Source of the DNA: Microbacterium sp. TNHR37B | GTDB taxonomy: Bacteria > Actinomycetota > Actinomycetes > Actinomycetales > Microbacteriaceae | Direction of reading: 5' to 3' | DNA length: 64,000 bases | Assembly (NCBI RefSeq): GCF_001620065.1 | Contig: NZ_LQGV01000003.1 | Span: forward strand, 558,001 to 622,000 | Shown: positions 43,801 through 51,079 of the stretch, in pieces | How positions within the stretch are numbered: position 1 is the stretch's first letter | Layout: the number at the start of each line of letters is the position of its first letter | Translations under genes and position numbers: made by a program | Notes under the pieces: generated by a model | Seen by the model: the letters and a program-made list of their open reading frames with translations, nothing else | What the model was told of the DNA's origin: nothing | The model's database searches: none

Positions 43801-44187
43801 GACAAGGCCACCTACGAGGCCGAGTTCGCCACGCAGACCGGCGTCAGCACCAACACCGACCACCCCGGCTACACCGGGCCGGCATTCGTCGACGGCTTCG
43901 CCTCGAGCGGCGACGCCGTGCAGTTCGACGTGTGGGCCGAGGCGAACGCGACGCACCAGCTGCGCTTCCGCTACGGCAACGGCGCGGCCACCTCGGCGGT
44001 GCGCACCGTCCGCGTCGACGGAACGTCCGTCGGCACGCTCACCCTGCCCTCGACCGGCTCCTGGGACACCTGGGGCACCGCGTCGATCAGCGCGAGCCTC
44101 ACTCCCGGCCGCCACACCGTCCGCATCGAGTATGCGAGCGGCAGCGCGGGCGGCATCAACCTCGACAACCTCGTGCTCGCACGCTGA
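40852..44187 (+). CDS. secreted GH31 transglycosylase with C-terminal CBM35, cycloalternan-forming type (predicted)
   Basis: A 1,111-residue exported enzyme. The signal peptide ends at TPAHA-N (about residue 39). A beta-rich N-terminal domain is followed by the GH31 barrel with nucleophile D584 in DGFKTDGSEALFG and acid/base D650 in FWAGDQSST, then beta domains. Residues about 985-1111 are a CBM35/CBM6-type module (YEAEFATQTGV...GINLDNLVLA). Strong similarity to the cytoplasmic GH31 at 32966 and the CBM35 fit 3-alpha-isomaltosyltransferase/cycloalternan-forming enzymes, which join isomaltosyl units into a cyclic tetrasaccharide. The start is ATG 40852 with AAAGAGG upstream. It is controlled with the importer operon through the shared leader. 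Plain alpha-glucosidase activity cannot be excluded. Confidence 0.88.
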   Translation: MSSAARTLPSAGPRRAIVLAAGLVMALVIALLAATPAHANTLDGVWHNPYGDDELYATQPTERSPRDPMAGENVTVRATTWPIASGQSVWVTWSVNGVAQTPRGASWDYNSGNNTYWKVDLGSFARGDDVEYTVHADVNGGGQRDIGPFSFATTSWSTVTDVTSVIDNGTSVDIVTGDSAGDFTPKVRFAFPRLDGYDVQIAPNGSGLNLSGLTSYTVTNGSSQVTIATSQLVLKIDKSPYRLSVYKGDGTTLITRQYDPAQFRNIGWASDGSSTVTKIEDHFLSPAGERFEGFGERYDRLDHRGTDVHNYVYNQYQDQGATRRTYYSVPYFANSAGYGVHVPSTRYAIFNLATYRSDMAGFTVDTGGALNSTLTYQFFTGDQTAMLDDFTAETGRPLLPPKWAFGLWGSANEWNTQAEVDTWLNQVDSSGIPHSALVLEQWSDEATFYLWKDAQYTPTSGGGSLDYADLTFPSGGAWSNPKQMIQDAHDQNIKVILWQIPVLKENFTSNPSTAPQQHLNDKAYAAAQNFLVKDGGGQPYRIPTGQWFGDSTVPDFTSTAATDWWMSKRAYLLDDLGVDGFKTDGSEALFGRDLQVADGRRGDEMHNAYPNEYTRAYNDFVQDKTGGDGTIFSRAGTSGGQSQSIFWAGDQSSTFGAFQEAVRAGQSAGQSGVPFWAWDLAGFTGSFPSSELYLRSTSQATFSPIMQYHSEKADPTPSEARTPWNVQARTGDTSVVPTFTKFANVRMNLVPYLYTEADDSASTGVPMMRAMSLAFPGDATAATYDQQYLFGSQLLVAPITTQGQTVKDVYLPSGEWYDFWNGGRAIGNGVKQYYAAKDTIPVYARAGAVIPLNLNDAYQLGGTIGNDVETYDNLVFRVYPSASSTYDYFEDSANAHRTISVTSDRVARTVSVSAPALTTAATYQVSGTKPTGVTVAGSALTEVGSVSALASASTGWFWDSVQQLTYVKVGASTSARTIALSGVDKATYEAEFATQTGVSTNTDHPGYTGPAFVDGFASSGDAVQFDVWAEANATHQLRFRYGNGAATSAVRTVRVDGTSVGTLTLPSTGSWDTWGTASISASLTPGRHTVRIEYASGSAGGINLDNLVLAR

Positions 44188-44212
44188 GCCGGATTCCGTG
44201 GAGAGACCCCCG

Positions 44213-47113
44213 ATGAACACTCTGACCCTGCGGCGCCGCATCGCGACCCTCGCCATCGCGTCGATCGCGGCGGCCTCCCTCACCGCACTCAACGGATGGG
44301 CGGATGCCGAGCCCGCCACCGCCGCGCCGCTCGGCGTCCAACGCGCCCAGTTCACCTCCGGCTCGAGCTACCTCGTGGTCGAGGTGCTCGACGACGACCT
44401 CGTGCACTTCGAGGTGGCCGGGAGCGGCACGCCGCCGGGAACGTCGACGGCGCTGTTCACGACGCCGCAGATCGCCAAGACGAACTACCCCGGGCCCGAG
44501 ACCTACTCGCGCAGCGGCGGCACGATCCAGACGGCGGGGTTGCGGCTCGAGGTCAACACGTCGACGCTGTGCGTGACGGCGACCGACATCACCCGCACGC
44601 CGAACCTCGTGCTGCAGACGACCTGCCCGGTCGACCTCACGCAGGCGTGGAAGGGCCTCAACATCACGAAGTCGTCGATGGAGAACGCCTACGGCCTCGG
44701 CCAGCAGTTCTTCACGGGCGCGAGCGCCGACGGCGACTGGGTGGGCCGCGTCCGCTCCCCCGGCGGCACGTACGGCAACGCGATGGTCTACGACGCCGAG
44801 AACGGCCCGGTGGGGAACACACAGATCCCGGTGCTGTTCGCCCTGGGTGACGACAACGCCAACTACGGCCTGTTCGTCGACCAGCTCTACAAGCAGGAGT
44901 GGAACCTCACCGGCGATCCGTGGACGATGCGCACGTGGGGCGACCAGGTGCGCTGGTACCTGATGTCGGGGCCGGACCTTCCCGACCTCCGCGAGGACTA
45001 CATGGAGCTCACCGGCACCCCGCCGGTGCCCCCGAAGAAGGCGTTCGGGTTGTGGGTGTCGGAGTTCGGCTACGACGACTGGTCGGAGCTCGACGACACC
45101 ATCTCGGGCCTGCGCGCGGCCGACTTCCCGGTGGACGGCGCCATGCTCGACGTCCAGTGGTTCGGGGGTGTGACCGCCAACTCCGACAACACGCGCATGG
45201 GCACCCTCGATTGGGACACGACCAAGTTCCCGAATCCCGCCTCGAAGATCGCCGCTCTCAAGGCGGACGGCGTCGGCATCATCCCGATCGAGGAGTCCTA
45301 CATCGGCAAGAACCTGCCGGAGCACGCCGATATGGCCGCCGATGGCTACCTCGTGCGCTCCGGGTGCTCCACGTGCGCTCCGGTGTACCTGACCGGCAAC
45401 CCGTGGTGGGGCAAGGGCGGGATGATCGACTGGACGCAGCCCGCCGCCGGTGCCGCCTGGCACGACGAGCAGCGCCAGCACCTCGTGGACGAGGGCGTGA
45501 CGGGGCACTGGCTCGACCTCGGCGAGCCGGAGATGTATGACGCGAACGACTGGACCGCGGGAGTGATCCCCGGCAAGCACGCGCACGCCGACTACCACAA
45601 CGCCTACAACCTGCTGTGGGCCCAGAGCATCGCCGACGGCTATGACCGCAACGACGAGGACGCCCGACCGTTCCTGCTCTCGCGGGCAGCGGCCGGTGGC
45701 ATCCAGCGGTTCGGCACGGCCATGTGGTCGGCTGACATCGGGTCGACGATGAAGGCCCTCGCGTCCCAGCAGAACACCCAGATGCACATGTCGATGTCGG
45801 GCATCGACTACTACGGGTCGGACGTCGGCGGCTTCCGCCGAGAGATGCTCGACGCCGACGCCGACGAGCTGTACACGCAGTGGTTCGCCGACAGCGCCTG
45901 GTTCGACACTCCCCTGCGTCCGCACACCGAGAACCTCTGCAACTGCCTGGAGACCACGCCCGACGCGATCGGCGACGTCGACAGCAACCGCGCGAACCTC
46001 GTGCGGCGCTACGAGAACGCGCCCTACACGTACTCGCTCGCCCACCGCGCGAACCGGTACGGCGAACCGCTCGCACCCCCGCTCGTGTACTACTACCAGA
46101 ACGACGACAACGTGCGGGAGATGGGCCACCAGAAGATGCTGGGCCGCGACCTGATGGTGGCGATCGTGGCGGGATCCGGCGAGCGGGAGCGCGACGTGTA
46201 CCTGCCGGCGGGCGACTGGATCGACATCCATACGAACGAGCGCATCTCCAGCACGGGCCAGTGGATCTCCGACGTGCCGCTGTGGCGGAACGGCGTGTTC
46301 ACCCTGCCCGCCTACGCCCGAGCGGGTGCGATCATCCCGCAGGCGTACGTGGATGCCGAGACGAAGGACATCACGGGCCTGCGCTCCGACTCGACCCTGC
46401 ACAACGAGCAGATCACGACCGTCTACGCCGACGACACCGCGTCCAGCTTCACGCTGTACGAAGACGACGGCACCAGCACGGCGTACCAGAGCGGCGCGGT
46501 GCGCACGACGGAGATCAGCCAGTCGATGACCGGGAGCGTCGCCACCGTCACCGTGGGCGCGGCCTCCGGCACGTACACCGGCGCCCCGTCGTCGCGCCCG
46601 ACGGTCGTCAAGCTCGTCACCGACGACACGCAGGCCGCTTCCGTGACCCTCAACGGCAGCACGCTCACTGAGCACGCCAACAAGGCCGCGTTCGACGCCG
46701 CGAGCAGCGGGTGGTACAACGCGGGCGGCAACACCGTGATCGCCAAGGCGGCCAGCAGCTCGGTGGGCACCGCGAAGACCTTCGCCTTCACACTGGGCGA
46801 AGACCCGGTGTGGGCGACCTTCGCGTGTGAGTTCGCGACGACCACCTTCGGCCAGTCGGTCTACGTCGTGGGCAACATCCCGCAGCTGGGCAACTGGTCG
46901 CCGGCGAGCGCGGTCAAGCTCACCCCCAGCGCGTACCCCACCTGGACGGGCGTGATCGAGAACCTTCCGCCGTCGAGCGCGATCGAGTGGAAGTGCATCA
47001 AACGGCAAGAAGCGGGCAACCCGAACACGGCCGATGCGTGGGAGCCCGGAGGCAACAACGTGTTGAACACTCCGCCATCGGGGTCCGCCGGAATCACGAC
47101 GGGCGCCTTCTAG
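44213..47113 (+). CDS. secreted GH31 enzyme with C-terminal CBM20 starch-binding domain, 6-alpha-glucosyltransferase type (predicted)
   Basis: A 966-residue exported protein. The signal peptide cleaves between about residues 31 and 39. The GH31 barrel carries nucleophile D435 in HWLDLGEPEMYD and acid/base D508 in MWSADIGST, followed by beta domains. Residues about 865-966 form a CBM20 (VVGNIPQLGNW, YPTWTGVIENLP, IEWKCIKR), the classic raw-starch binder. It belongs to a different GH31 subgroup from the other two in the locus. A starch-bound 6-alpha-glucosyltransferase supplying alpha-1,6 ends for the CBM35 enzyme would fit, but an alpha-glucosidase is the alternative. ATG 44213 has GGAGAG eight bases upstream. 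It lies 25 bases after the CBM35 gene, so the two form an operon ending at the hairpin at 47138. Confidence 0.87.
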   Translation: MNTLTLRRRIATLAIASIAAASLTALNGWADAEPATAAPLGVQRAQFTSGSSYLVVEVLDDDLVHFEVAGSGTPPGTSTALFTTPQIAKTNYPGPETYSRSGGTIQTAGLRLEVNTSTLCVTATDITRTPNLVLQTTCPVDLTQAWKGLNITKSSMENAYGLGQQFFTGASADGDWVGRVRSPGGTYGNAMVYDAENGPVGNTQIPVLFALGDDNANYGLFVDQLYKQEWNLTGDPWTMRTWGDQVRWYLMSGPDLPDLREDYMELTGTPPVPPKKAFGLWVSEFGYDDWSELDDTISGLRAADFPVDGAMLDVQWFGGVTANSDNTRMGTLDWDTTKFPNPASKIAALKADGVGIIPIEESYIGKNLPEHADMAADGYLVRSGCSTCAPVYLTGNPWWGKGGMIDWTQPAAGAAWHDEQRQHLVDEGVTGHWLDLGEPEMYDANDWTAGVIPGKHAHADYHNAYNLLWAQSIADGYDRNDEDARPFLLSRAAAGGIQRFGTAMWSADIGSTMKALASQQNTQMHMSMSGIDYYGSDVGGFRREMLDADADELYTQWFADSAWFDTPLRPHTENLCNCLETTPDAIGDVDSNRANLVRRYENAPYTYSLAHRANRYGEPLAPPLVYYYQNDDNVREMGHQKMLGRDLMVAIVAGSGERERDVYLPAGDWIDIHTNERISSTGQWISDVPLWRNGVFTLPAYARAGAIIPQAYVDAETKDITGLRSDSTLHNEQITTVYADDTASSFTLYEDDGTSTAYQSGAVRTTEISQSMTGSVATVTVGAASGTYTGAPSSRPTVVKLVTDDTQAASVTLNGSTLTEHANKAAFDAASSGWYNAGGNTVIAKAASSSVGTAKTFAFTLGEDPVWATFACEFATTTFGQSVYVVGNIPQLGNWSPASAVKLTPSAYPTWTGVIENLPPSSAIEWKCIKRQEAGNPNTADAWEPGGNNVLNTPPSGSAGITTGAF

Positions 47114-47137
47114 CCGGGCACCTCGCGCCGCAGCGGT

Positions 47138-47188
47138 TCGTCCCCCGTTCTCCCACCCGGTCAGTCCGGGTGGGAGAACGGGGGACGA
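47138..47188. terminator. very strong 23-bp hairpin ending the secreted GH31 operon
   Basis: A perfect 23-bp stem (begins TCGTCCCCCGTTCTCC) with the five-base loop TCAGT lies 24 bases beyond the CBM20 enzyme stop. It is the strongest hairpin in the window and has no T-run. Confidence 0.85.
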
Positions 47189-47276
47189 GCCGTGAGACGC
47201 GTCCGGAATCTCCTTCGAGAACACGACAGCTCTCGCCGGCGCATGCGCGCGTGTCTCCGGCGAAGAACGCGCTAGC

Positions 47277-47921
47277 CTACATCCAGCCCTCACGCGGCGG
47301 TATGAAGGTGGCTCGCCCGGTATCTCGACTCAGCCCCACAACTCCCTCTGCGTGAGCGCAGTCGAGAACTCGTGCAGCCAGCCGGGCCGCGGCCGTCCGA
47401 TCTACCTCACGCTGAAAATGCTCCGCTGTATGAACGAACTGCACCAGTTCGAGCCAGGCACGTCTGAGGCGGCGGTGAGGAGATTCGCCTGTAGGTCGAT
47501 GTCTCGGAAGTCGCGCCATACGGGGCTGAGACAGCAACCAGTCAGACGTGCCATAGAGCGTAATGAGGTAGATCAGGTCGACGGCGTTCCCAGCCTGCTC
47601 TTCGAGACATTGCAGCCAGTATCCCGTGAGTCGCGCGGCGAGTTCGCGTCCTCCCGCCGACAGACCTAGGCCACCGTGATCGAGGACACTGACGAGCGCC
47701 TCGCGGATATCCACCGGCGGACTGTCGGCGGGCATAGCAGCCAGCAATGCGAGCTGCGGCGGATATTCAGGGGCCACAGCAAGCAGATCCGAGGCAGCCA
47801 GTGGGACGGTTCTCTCATCGAGAAGTGTGAGACCCTCCCGTGTCGGAACCTGGGCATAGAGACCCATGACGGCCAACGTTCGCCAACGTGACGCTTGCAC
47901 GTCGACTGGATCGTTTCCCAT
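47277..47921 (-). CDS. orphan hypothetical protein, lower-GC accessory gene
   Basis: A 214-residue protein, mostly helical by composition, with no signal peptide, no membrane segment and no motif I recognise. It has Leu/Ala-rich stretches (VPLAASDLLAVAPEYPPQLALLAAMP, LVQFVHTAEHF). ATG 47921 has an AGGA ribosome site seven bases upstream. The frame continues to 48254 but there crosses a relic of the CBM20 gene. Base composition is visibly lower in GC than the neighbouring GH31 genes, which suggests recent arrival. It lies on the same strand as, and downstream of, the leucine-rich pair and the RHS gene, with the DUF4259 gene between on the opposite strand. It may be an accessory to that system. 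Confidence 0.6.
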   Translation of the reverse strand: MGNDPVDVQASRWRTLAVMGLYAQVPTREGLTLLDERTVPLAASDLLAVAPEYPPQLALLAAMPADSPPVDIREALVSVLDHGGLGLSAGGRELAARLTGYWLQCLEEQAGNAVDLIYLITLYGTSDWLLSQPRMARLPRHRPTGESPHRRLRRAWLELVQFVHTAEHFQREVDRTAAARLAARVLDCAHAEGVVGLSRDTGRATFIPPREGWM

Positions 47922-48020
47922 GCATGTTCCTGCTTCGTCCAACCCCATCGTAGACGCTGGTCGTCGAGGCATCGGGTGGACTTCAGACCTCAGCGCGAAC
48001 GAGGGAGACGTCAACCTGGC

Positions 48021-48095
48021 GTCGAGCGCGATCGAGTGCGAGGGCATCAGAAAACCGGCGCCTTCTAGCCGAATGCCTCGCGTACCGGCGGTTCG
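48021..48095 (+). pseudogene. relic of the CBM20 enzyme gene end
   Basis: Bases 48021-48051 match 46972-47002 of the CBM20 coding region at 27 of 31 positions and in the same frame (SSAIE...). Bases 48057-48095 match 47102-47140, the gene end and downstream flank, at about 31 of 39 positions. The roughly 100 coding bases in between are missing, and the former stop is out of frame. This is a decayed partial duplicate now serving as leader DNA of the DUF4259 gene. Confidence 0.65.
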
Positions 48096-48101
48096 AATCG
48101 C

Positions 48102-48117
48102 TACGCTCGGACGCATG
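48102..48117 (+). promoter_or_regulatory. leaderless promoter of the DUF4259 gene
   Basis: TACGCT at 48102-48107 is followed by seven bases and then ATG 48115. There is no ribosome site. The mRNA would begin at the start codon. Confidence 0.5.
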
Positions 48118-48516
48118 GGGGCATGGAGCGAGGAACCGTTCGGAAACGACACCGCCGCCGATTGGGGCTGGGAGCTGGACGACGCCGAATCGTGGGAGTT
48201 CGTCACGGAGGTGCTGCGGGGTTTCCTGGCGGCCTCTGACGCCGACGAAGACACCGAGGCGATCGTGGTGGCGGCGGCCGAGACCGTGGCTCACGGGCTC
48301 GGCTCCCCCACGCAGGACGACAGCTACACCGAGTCGGTGACTGCGTTCGTCGAGCGCGTCGGGGCGCCACCGGCCGAGACCGTGACCCTCGCCCGCGACG
48401 CCCTCCGCGTCGTCCGCGACGACGGGTCTGCCTCAGCGGAGCTCTGGGCCGAGGCAGACGACCTCGACGCATGGCGCGACGCGCTCGGCCGCATCAACGC
48501 CGCGCTCTCGCGCTGA
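48115..48516 (+). CDS. DUF4259-family protein
   Basis: A 133-residue protein. The N-terminus MGAWSEEPFGNDTAADWGWEL is the hallmark of DUF4259 (usually MGAWG-x-x-PFENDDA). The rest is acidic and helical. The function of the family is unknown. Members are small cytoplasmic proteins often found singly or near toxin and immunity genes. The start is fixed by the motif and by the leaderless promoter. Its stop is seven bases from the stop of the convergent leucine-rich gene. It sits inside the accessory block. Confidence 0.82.
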   Translation: MGAWSEEPFGNDTAADWGWELDDAESWEFVTEVLRGFLAASDADEDTEAIVVAAAETVAHGLGSPTQDDSYTESVTAFVERVGAPPAETVTLARDALRVVRDDGSASAELWAEADDLDAWRDALGRINAALSR

Positions 48517-48523
48517 ACCCGGT

Positions 48524-49759
48524 TCAGGCCTCCGCCGCGCGCTCCGCGAACAACGCGGCAGCTTCGTCGACGACCACCTGACTCCACACGATCTCCGTGG
48601 GGAAACGCACGACCATCCGGCTGCCCGTACTGTGTCTCTCGATCGCGTCGGCGATCTCGTCCCCCTCCAGCGCGCGAATCCGCTCCACCAGAAGCTCCTC
48701 GGCCCGTGTCCCCGACAAACCCGCCGGAAGATCCTCCGCCTCGGACGTGAGCGTCCCCCAGTACGGCGGACCCACGAGCACGAGATGCCCGGCCTCGACG
48801 CGGGTCGGACGATCCGGGGGGAACACCCGACCCAACGCCTTGTACGCGGCGCGCATCTCCCGGTCGGGCACTTCCAGGCCCCAGTCCTTGAGGGCAGCGG
48901 CAGTAATCAACTCGGGGCCCGGCTTCGGCTTGATGATCAGGGTCGCCTTCGGAGCGGTCATCTGTGCCAGCACGGCTGAGTCCTCCTCCGTCCGACCCTC
49001 GATCGTTACCTCGGTGAGGGTGGGGATCTTCGTCAGTGCTTCCAACCCCACCAGGCGAGATACCGTCACATTGATCACGTTCAGCCCGATAGCGGGCGAC
49101 AGCGACGAGAAGTCGAACTCCCGCGCTTGCATCACGTGCAGCTCCCGAAGTGCTGACGGCTGGCACAGTTCCGGAAGTCGAGATACTCGCCGCGAGCGCA
49201 GCGCCAAGAAACGAACCGGGCCGGCAACCGGACTGATCGCTTCGTCGACCTGCAATTGCTCGAGCCACGGCAAGGAGAGGACACTGGACCACTTTCCGAA
49301 AGAGGGCCCGTAATACTGACGCAACCCCCACAAACGAGACAAGTCGGCCTCTTCCGATATTTCCGGCTCCTGGATATCGAGCAACTCCAACGCTCTCGCG
49401 CGCCGGAGGTCTCGATATCCCACGACCTCACTCCACGGATCGATACGGAGAGACCGCATCCGCGGCAGATGATCGCGAAGGTCCGAGAGGTCCGCAGTCA
49501 CCCCATCGGGGCAACTGACGCGAGCTCCGATCCGATACAGCGCCCAAGCCTGCTCCACCATCTCCGGTGTCACCGACCAACGCTTCTCCCCACGCCACAC
49601 GAACCACCCCGGCCGGTGAAACAACGGCCAGCTCGGGCTCTCCCATTCCACGAACGGAGTGAATCGCTCGTCCCAGCCGAACGGCTCATCGCTCTCGACC
49701 TCGCCGTCGCGGACCTTTAGATCTTCGACCCTCACAGGGTCGTCATCGCTGCACACCAT
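48524..49759 (-). CDS. leucine-rich-repeat-like protein B (paralogue; possible RHS immunity protein)
   Basis: A 411-residue protein. Residues about 95-265 contain irregular leucine-rich-like repeats (LPRMRSLRI, ALELLDIQE, LEQLQVDEA, LRELHVM, LTEVTIEG). A C-terminal helical domain contains EDLPAGLSGTRAEELLVERIR. It is paralogous to the gene at 49832 (shared WRGE-x-x-WSVTP, EADLSRL, GRTEED/GRSDED, EDLP-x-G-SGT). ATG 49759 with GAGG upstream gives the same N-terminal length as the paralogue. GTG 49807 is possible but has no ribosome site. There is no signal peptide. Its position downstream of a secreted RHS gene suggests an immunity or orphan-immunity role, which is inference. Confidence 0.72.
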   Translation of the reverse strand: MVCSDDDPVRVEDLKVRDGEVESDEPFGWDERFTPFVEWESPSWPLFHRPGWFVWRGEKRWSVTPEMVEQAWALYRIGARVSCPDGVTADLSDLRDHLPRMRSLRIDPWSEVVGYRDLRRARALELLDIQEPEISEEADLSRLWGLRQYYGPSFGKWSSVLSLPWLEQLQVDEAISPVAGPVRFLALRSRRVSRLPELCQPSALRELHVMQAREFDFSSLSPAIGLNVINVTVSRLVGLEALTKIPTLTEVTIEGRTEEDSAVLAQMTAPKATLIIKPKPGPELITAAALKDWGLEVPDREMRAAYKALGRVFPPDRPTRVEAGHLVLVGPPYWGTLTSEAEDLPAGLSGTRAEELLVERIRALEGDEIADAIERHSTGSRMVVRFPTEIVWSQVVVDEAAALFAERAAEA

Positions 49760-49831
49760 GGGGAACCTCAGCGGTTCTCTCGGGACCTCTCCGGAGGTGG
49801 GCTCCACGTGGACCGCAGTAATGACGGCGCG

Positions 49832-51079
49832 TCAGCCGCGATCGTGGTCGTCGAACAGGGCGGTCGCCTCGTCGGCGAGGTGCTTCCATCGGACGGCGGC
49901 GGTGGAGCCTCGAAGCACCACGCGCTTCTCGGTGCTGAACCGGCGGAGAGCGCGGACGACACGGGCGCCCCGTCGCTCACGGACGCGCTGCAGCAACACG
50001 CGTTCCGCCTCGGTGCCCGACATGCCTGGCGGAAGGTCCTCCTCGTACACCGTGAAGGTGAAGTCAGGGGTTTCCGCGGAGAGCACGACCTCACCGACTC
50101 CCTCGAACCACCGCATCTCGGTGTCCGGGTGGTCGTGCGGCGACGACAGTCCGAGCCGCCGGTAGGCCTCCCGCTCCTCCCGGGCGGACAACTCGATCCT
50201 CCATCCTCGTCGGATCGCGACGTCCACGAGCTCCTGCGGAGGTCGCGGCCCGAGCGCCAGGAACACGTCGGGCGCATCGATCCCGCTCAGCACGCGCACG
50301 TCCTCGTCCGATCGTCCCTCCAGGGTCACCCGCGTGAGCTTGCGCAGTGCGGTCACGGCCGACAACCCGGTCAGATTTCGCCCGAAGACGACGAGTTCCT
50401 GAAGCCACGGAGCGACCGAGAGCGACGTCAGATCGAACTCCGCTCCCGCATCGACGGTCACTGCGCGGAGACTCTCGGGGTGCGCGAGCTCCGGCAGATG
50501 CGTCACTCCCGGGCCGCTCACCTGCAGGCTGCGCAGCGGCGCCTCGATCCGGCCGGCCACCTCCCCCACCTCGGCCTGCTCGAGTGCCGCACCGCCCAGG
50601 ACTCCTCCCCACGCACTATGCGAAGGCCCGCTGTACCGACGGAGCGAGAACAAGCGGGACAGGTCCGCCTCCTCGTCGAGGTCGTGCGGGATCTCGAGAA
50701 CCTTCAAGTTCCGCGCACGCGGCAACACGCCCCACCCGGATACGGTCCCGTCACCCTGACGCCGGACCTGGAGGCGCCCCATCCGTGGGAGGTGATGACG
50801 CAGCAGACGCAGATCCACCTCACCGCGCTCGGCCAGGACGCGAACGCCGATCCCATACCGCGACCACGCGAGGTCGACCAGGTCTGGAGTCACCGACCAC
50901 GGCCACTCCCCCCGCCAGACGAGCCATCCCCGCGGCGCCGACGAATCCTCCGGATGCGGTCGCTCCCACGGCGCCGATCGAGACCACTCCACGGCACCAG
51001 ACAGGCGGTCATCCCACAAGACCGAACCGGACGTGAAGCCCTCATCCTCCGCCACCGGCATTTCGGGCACTCCAGACAC
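49832..51079 (-). CDS. leucine-rich-repeat-like protein A (paralogue; possible RHS immunity protein)
   Basis: A 415-residue protein with the same layout as its neighbour at 48524: an N-terminal WRGEWPWSVTP region near residue 55, leucine-rich-like strands through the middle (LKVLEIPHD, LRSLQVSG, LQELVVFG, LTRVTLEGRSDED) and a helical C-terminus with EDLPPGMSGTEAERVLLQRVR. The start is GTG 51079 with a GGAGGG ribosome site seven bases upstream. It is the first gene downstream of the RHS gene on the same strand, where the cognate immunity gene normally lies. It is cytoplasmic. The gap to the paralogue is short, so the pair is probably co-transcribed. Confidence 0.75.
   Translation of the reverse strand: MSGVPEMPVAEDEGFTSGSVLWDDRLSGAVEWSRSAPWERPHPEDSSAPRGWLVWRGEWPWSVTPDLVDLAWSRYGIGVRVLAERGEVDLRLLRHHLPRMGRLQVRRQGDGTVSGWGVLPRARNLKVLEIPHDLDEEADLSRLFSLRRYSGPSHSAWGGVLGGAALEQAEVGEVAGRIEAPLRSLQVSGPGVTHLPELAHPESLRAVTVDAGAEFDLTSLSVAPWLQELVVFGRNLTGLSAVTALRKLTRVTLEGRSDEDVRVLSGIDAPDVFLALGPRPPQELVDVAIRRGWRIELSAREEREAYRRLGLSSPHDHPDTEMRWFEGVGEVVLSAETPDFTFTVYEEDLPPGMSGTEAERVLLQRVRERRGARVVRALRRFSTEKRVVLRGSTAAVRWKHLADEATALFDDHDRG

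Noticed and set aside
41515..44355. 946-codon open frame antisense to the CBM35 enzyme
   Set aside because: Composition is that of a reverse-frame shadow (Arg, Val and Gly in long runs), with no ribosome site and no domain. The plus-strand GH31 gene is unambiguous.
44156..47293. 1,045-codon open frame antisense to the CBM20 enzyme
   Set aside because: Same reasons as above. It also runs through the 23-bp terminator hairpin.
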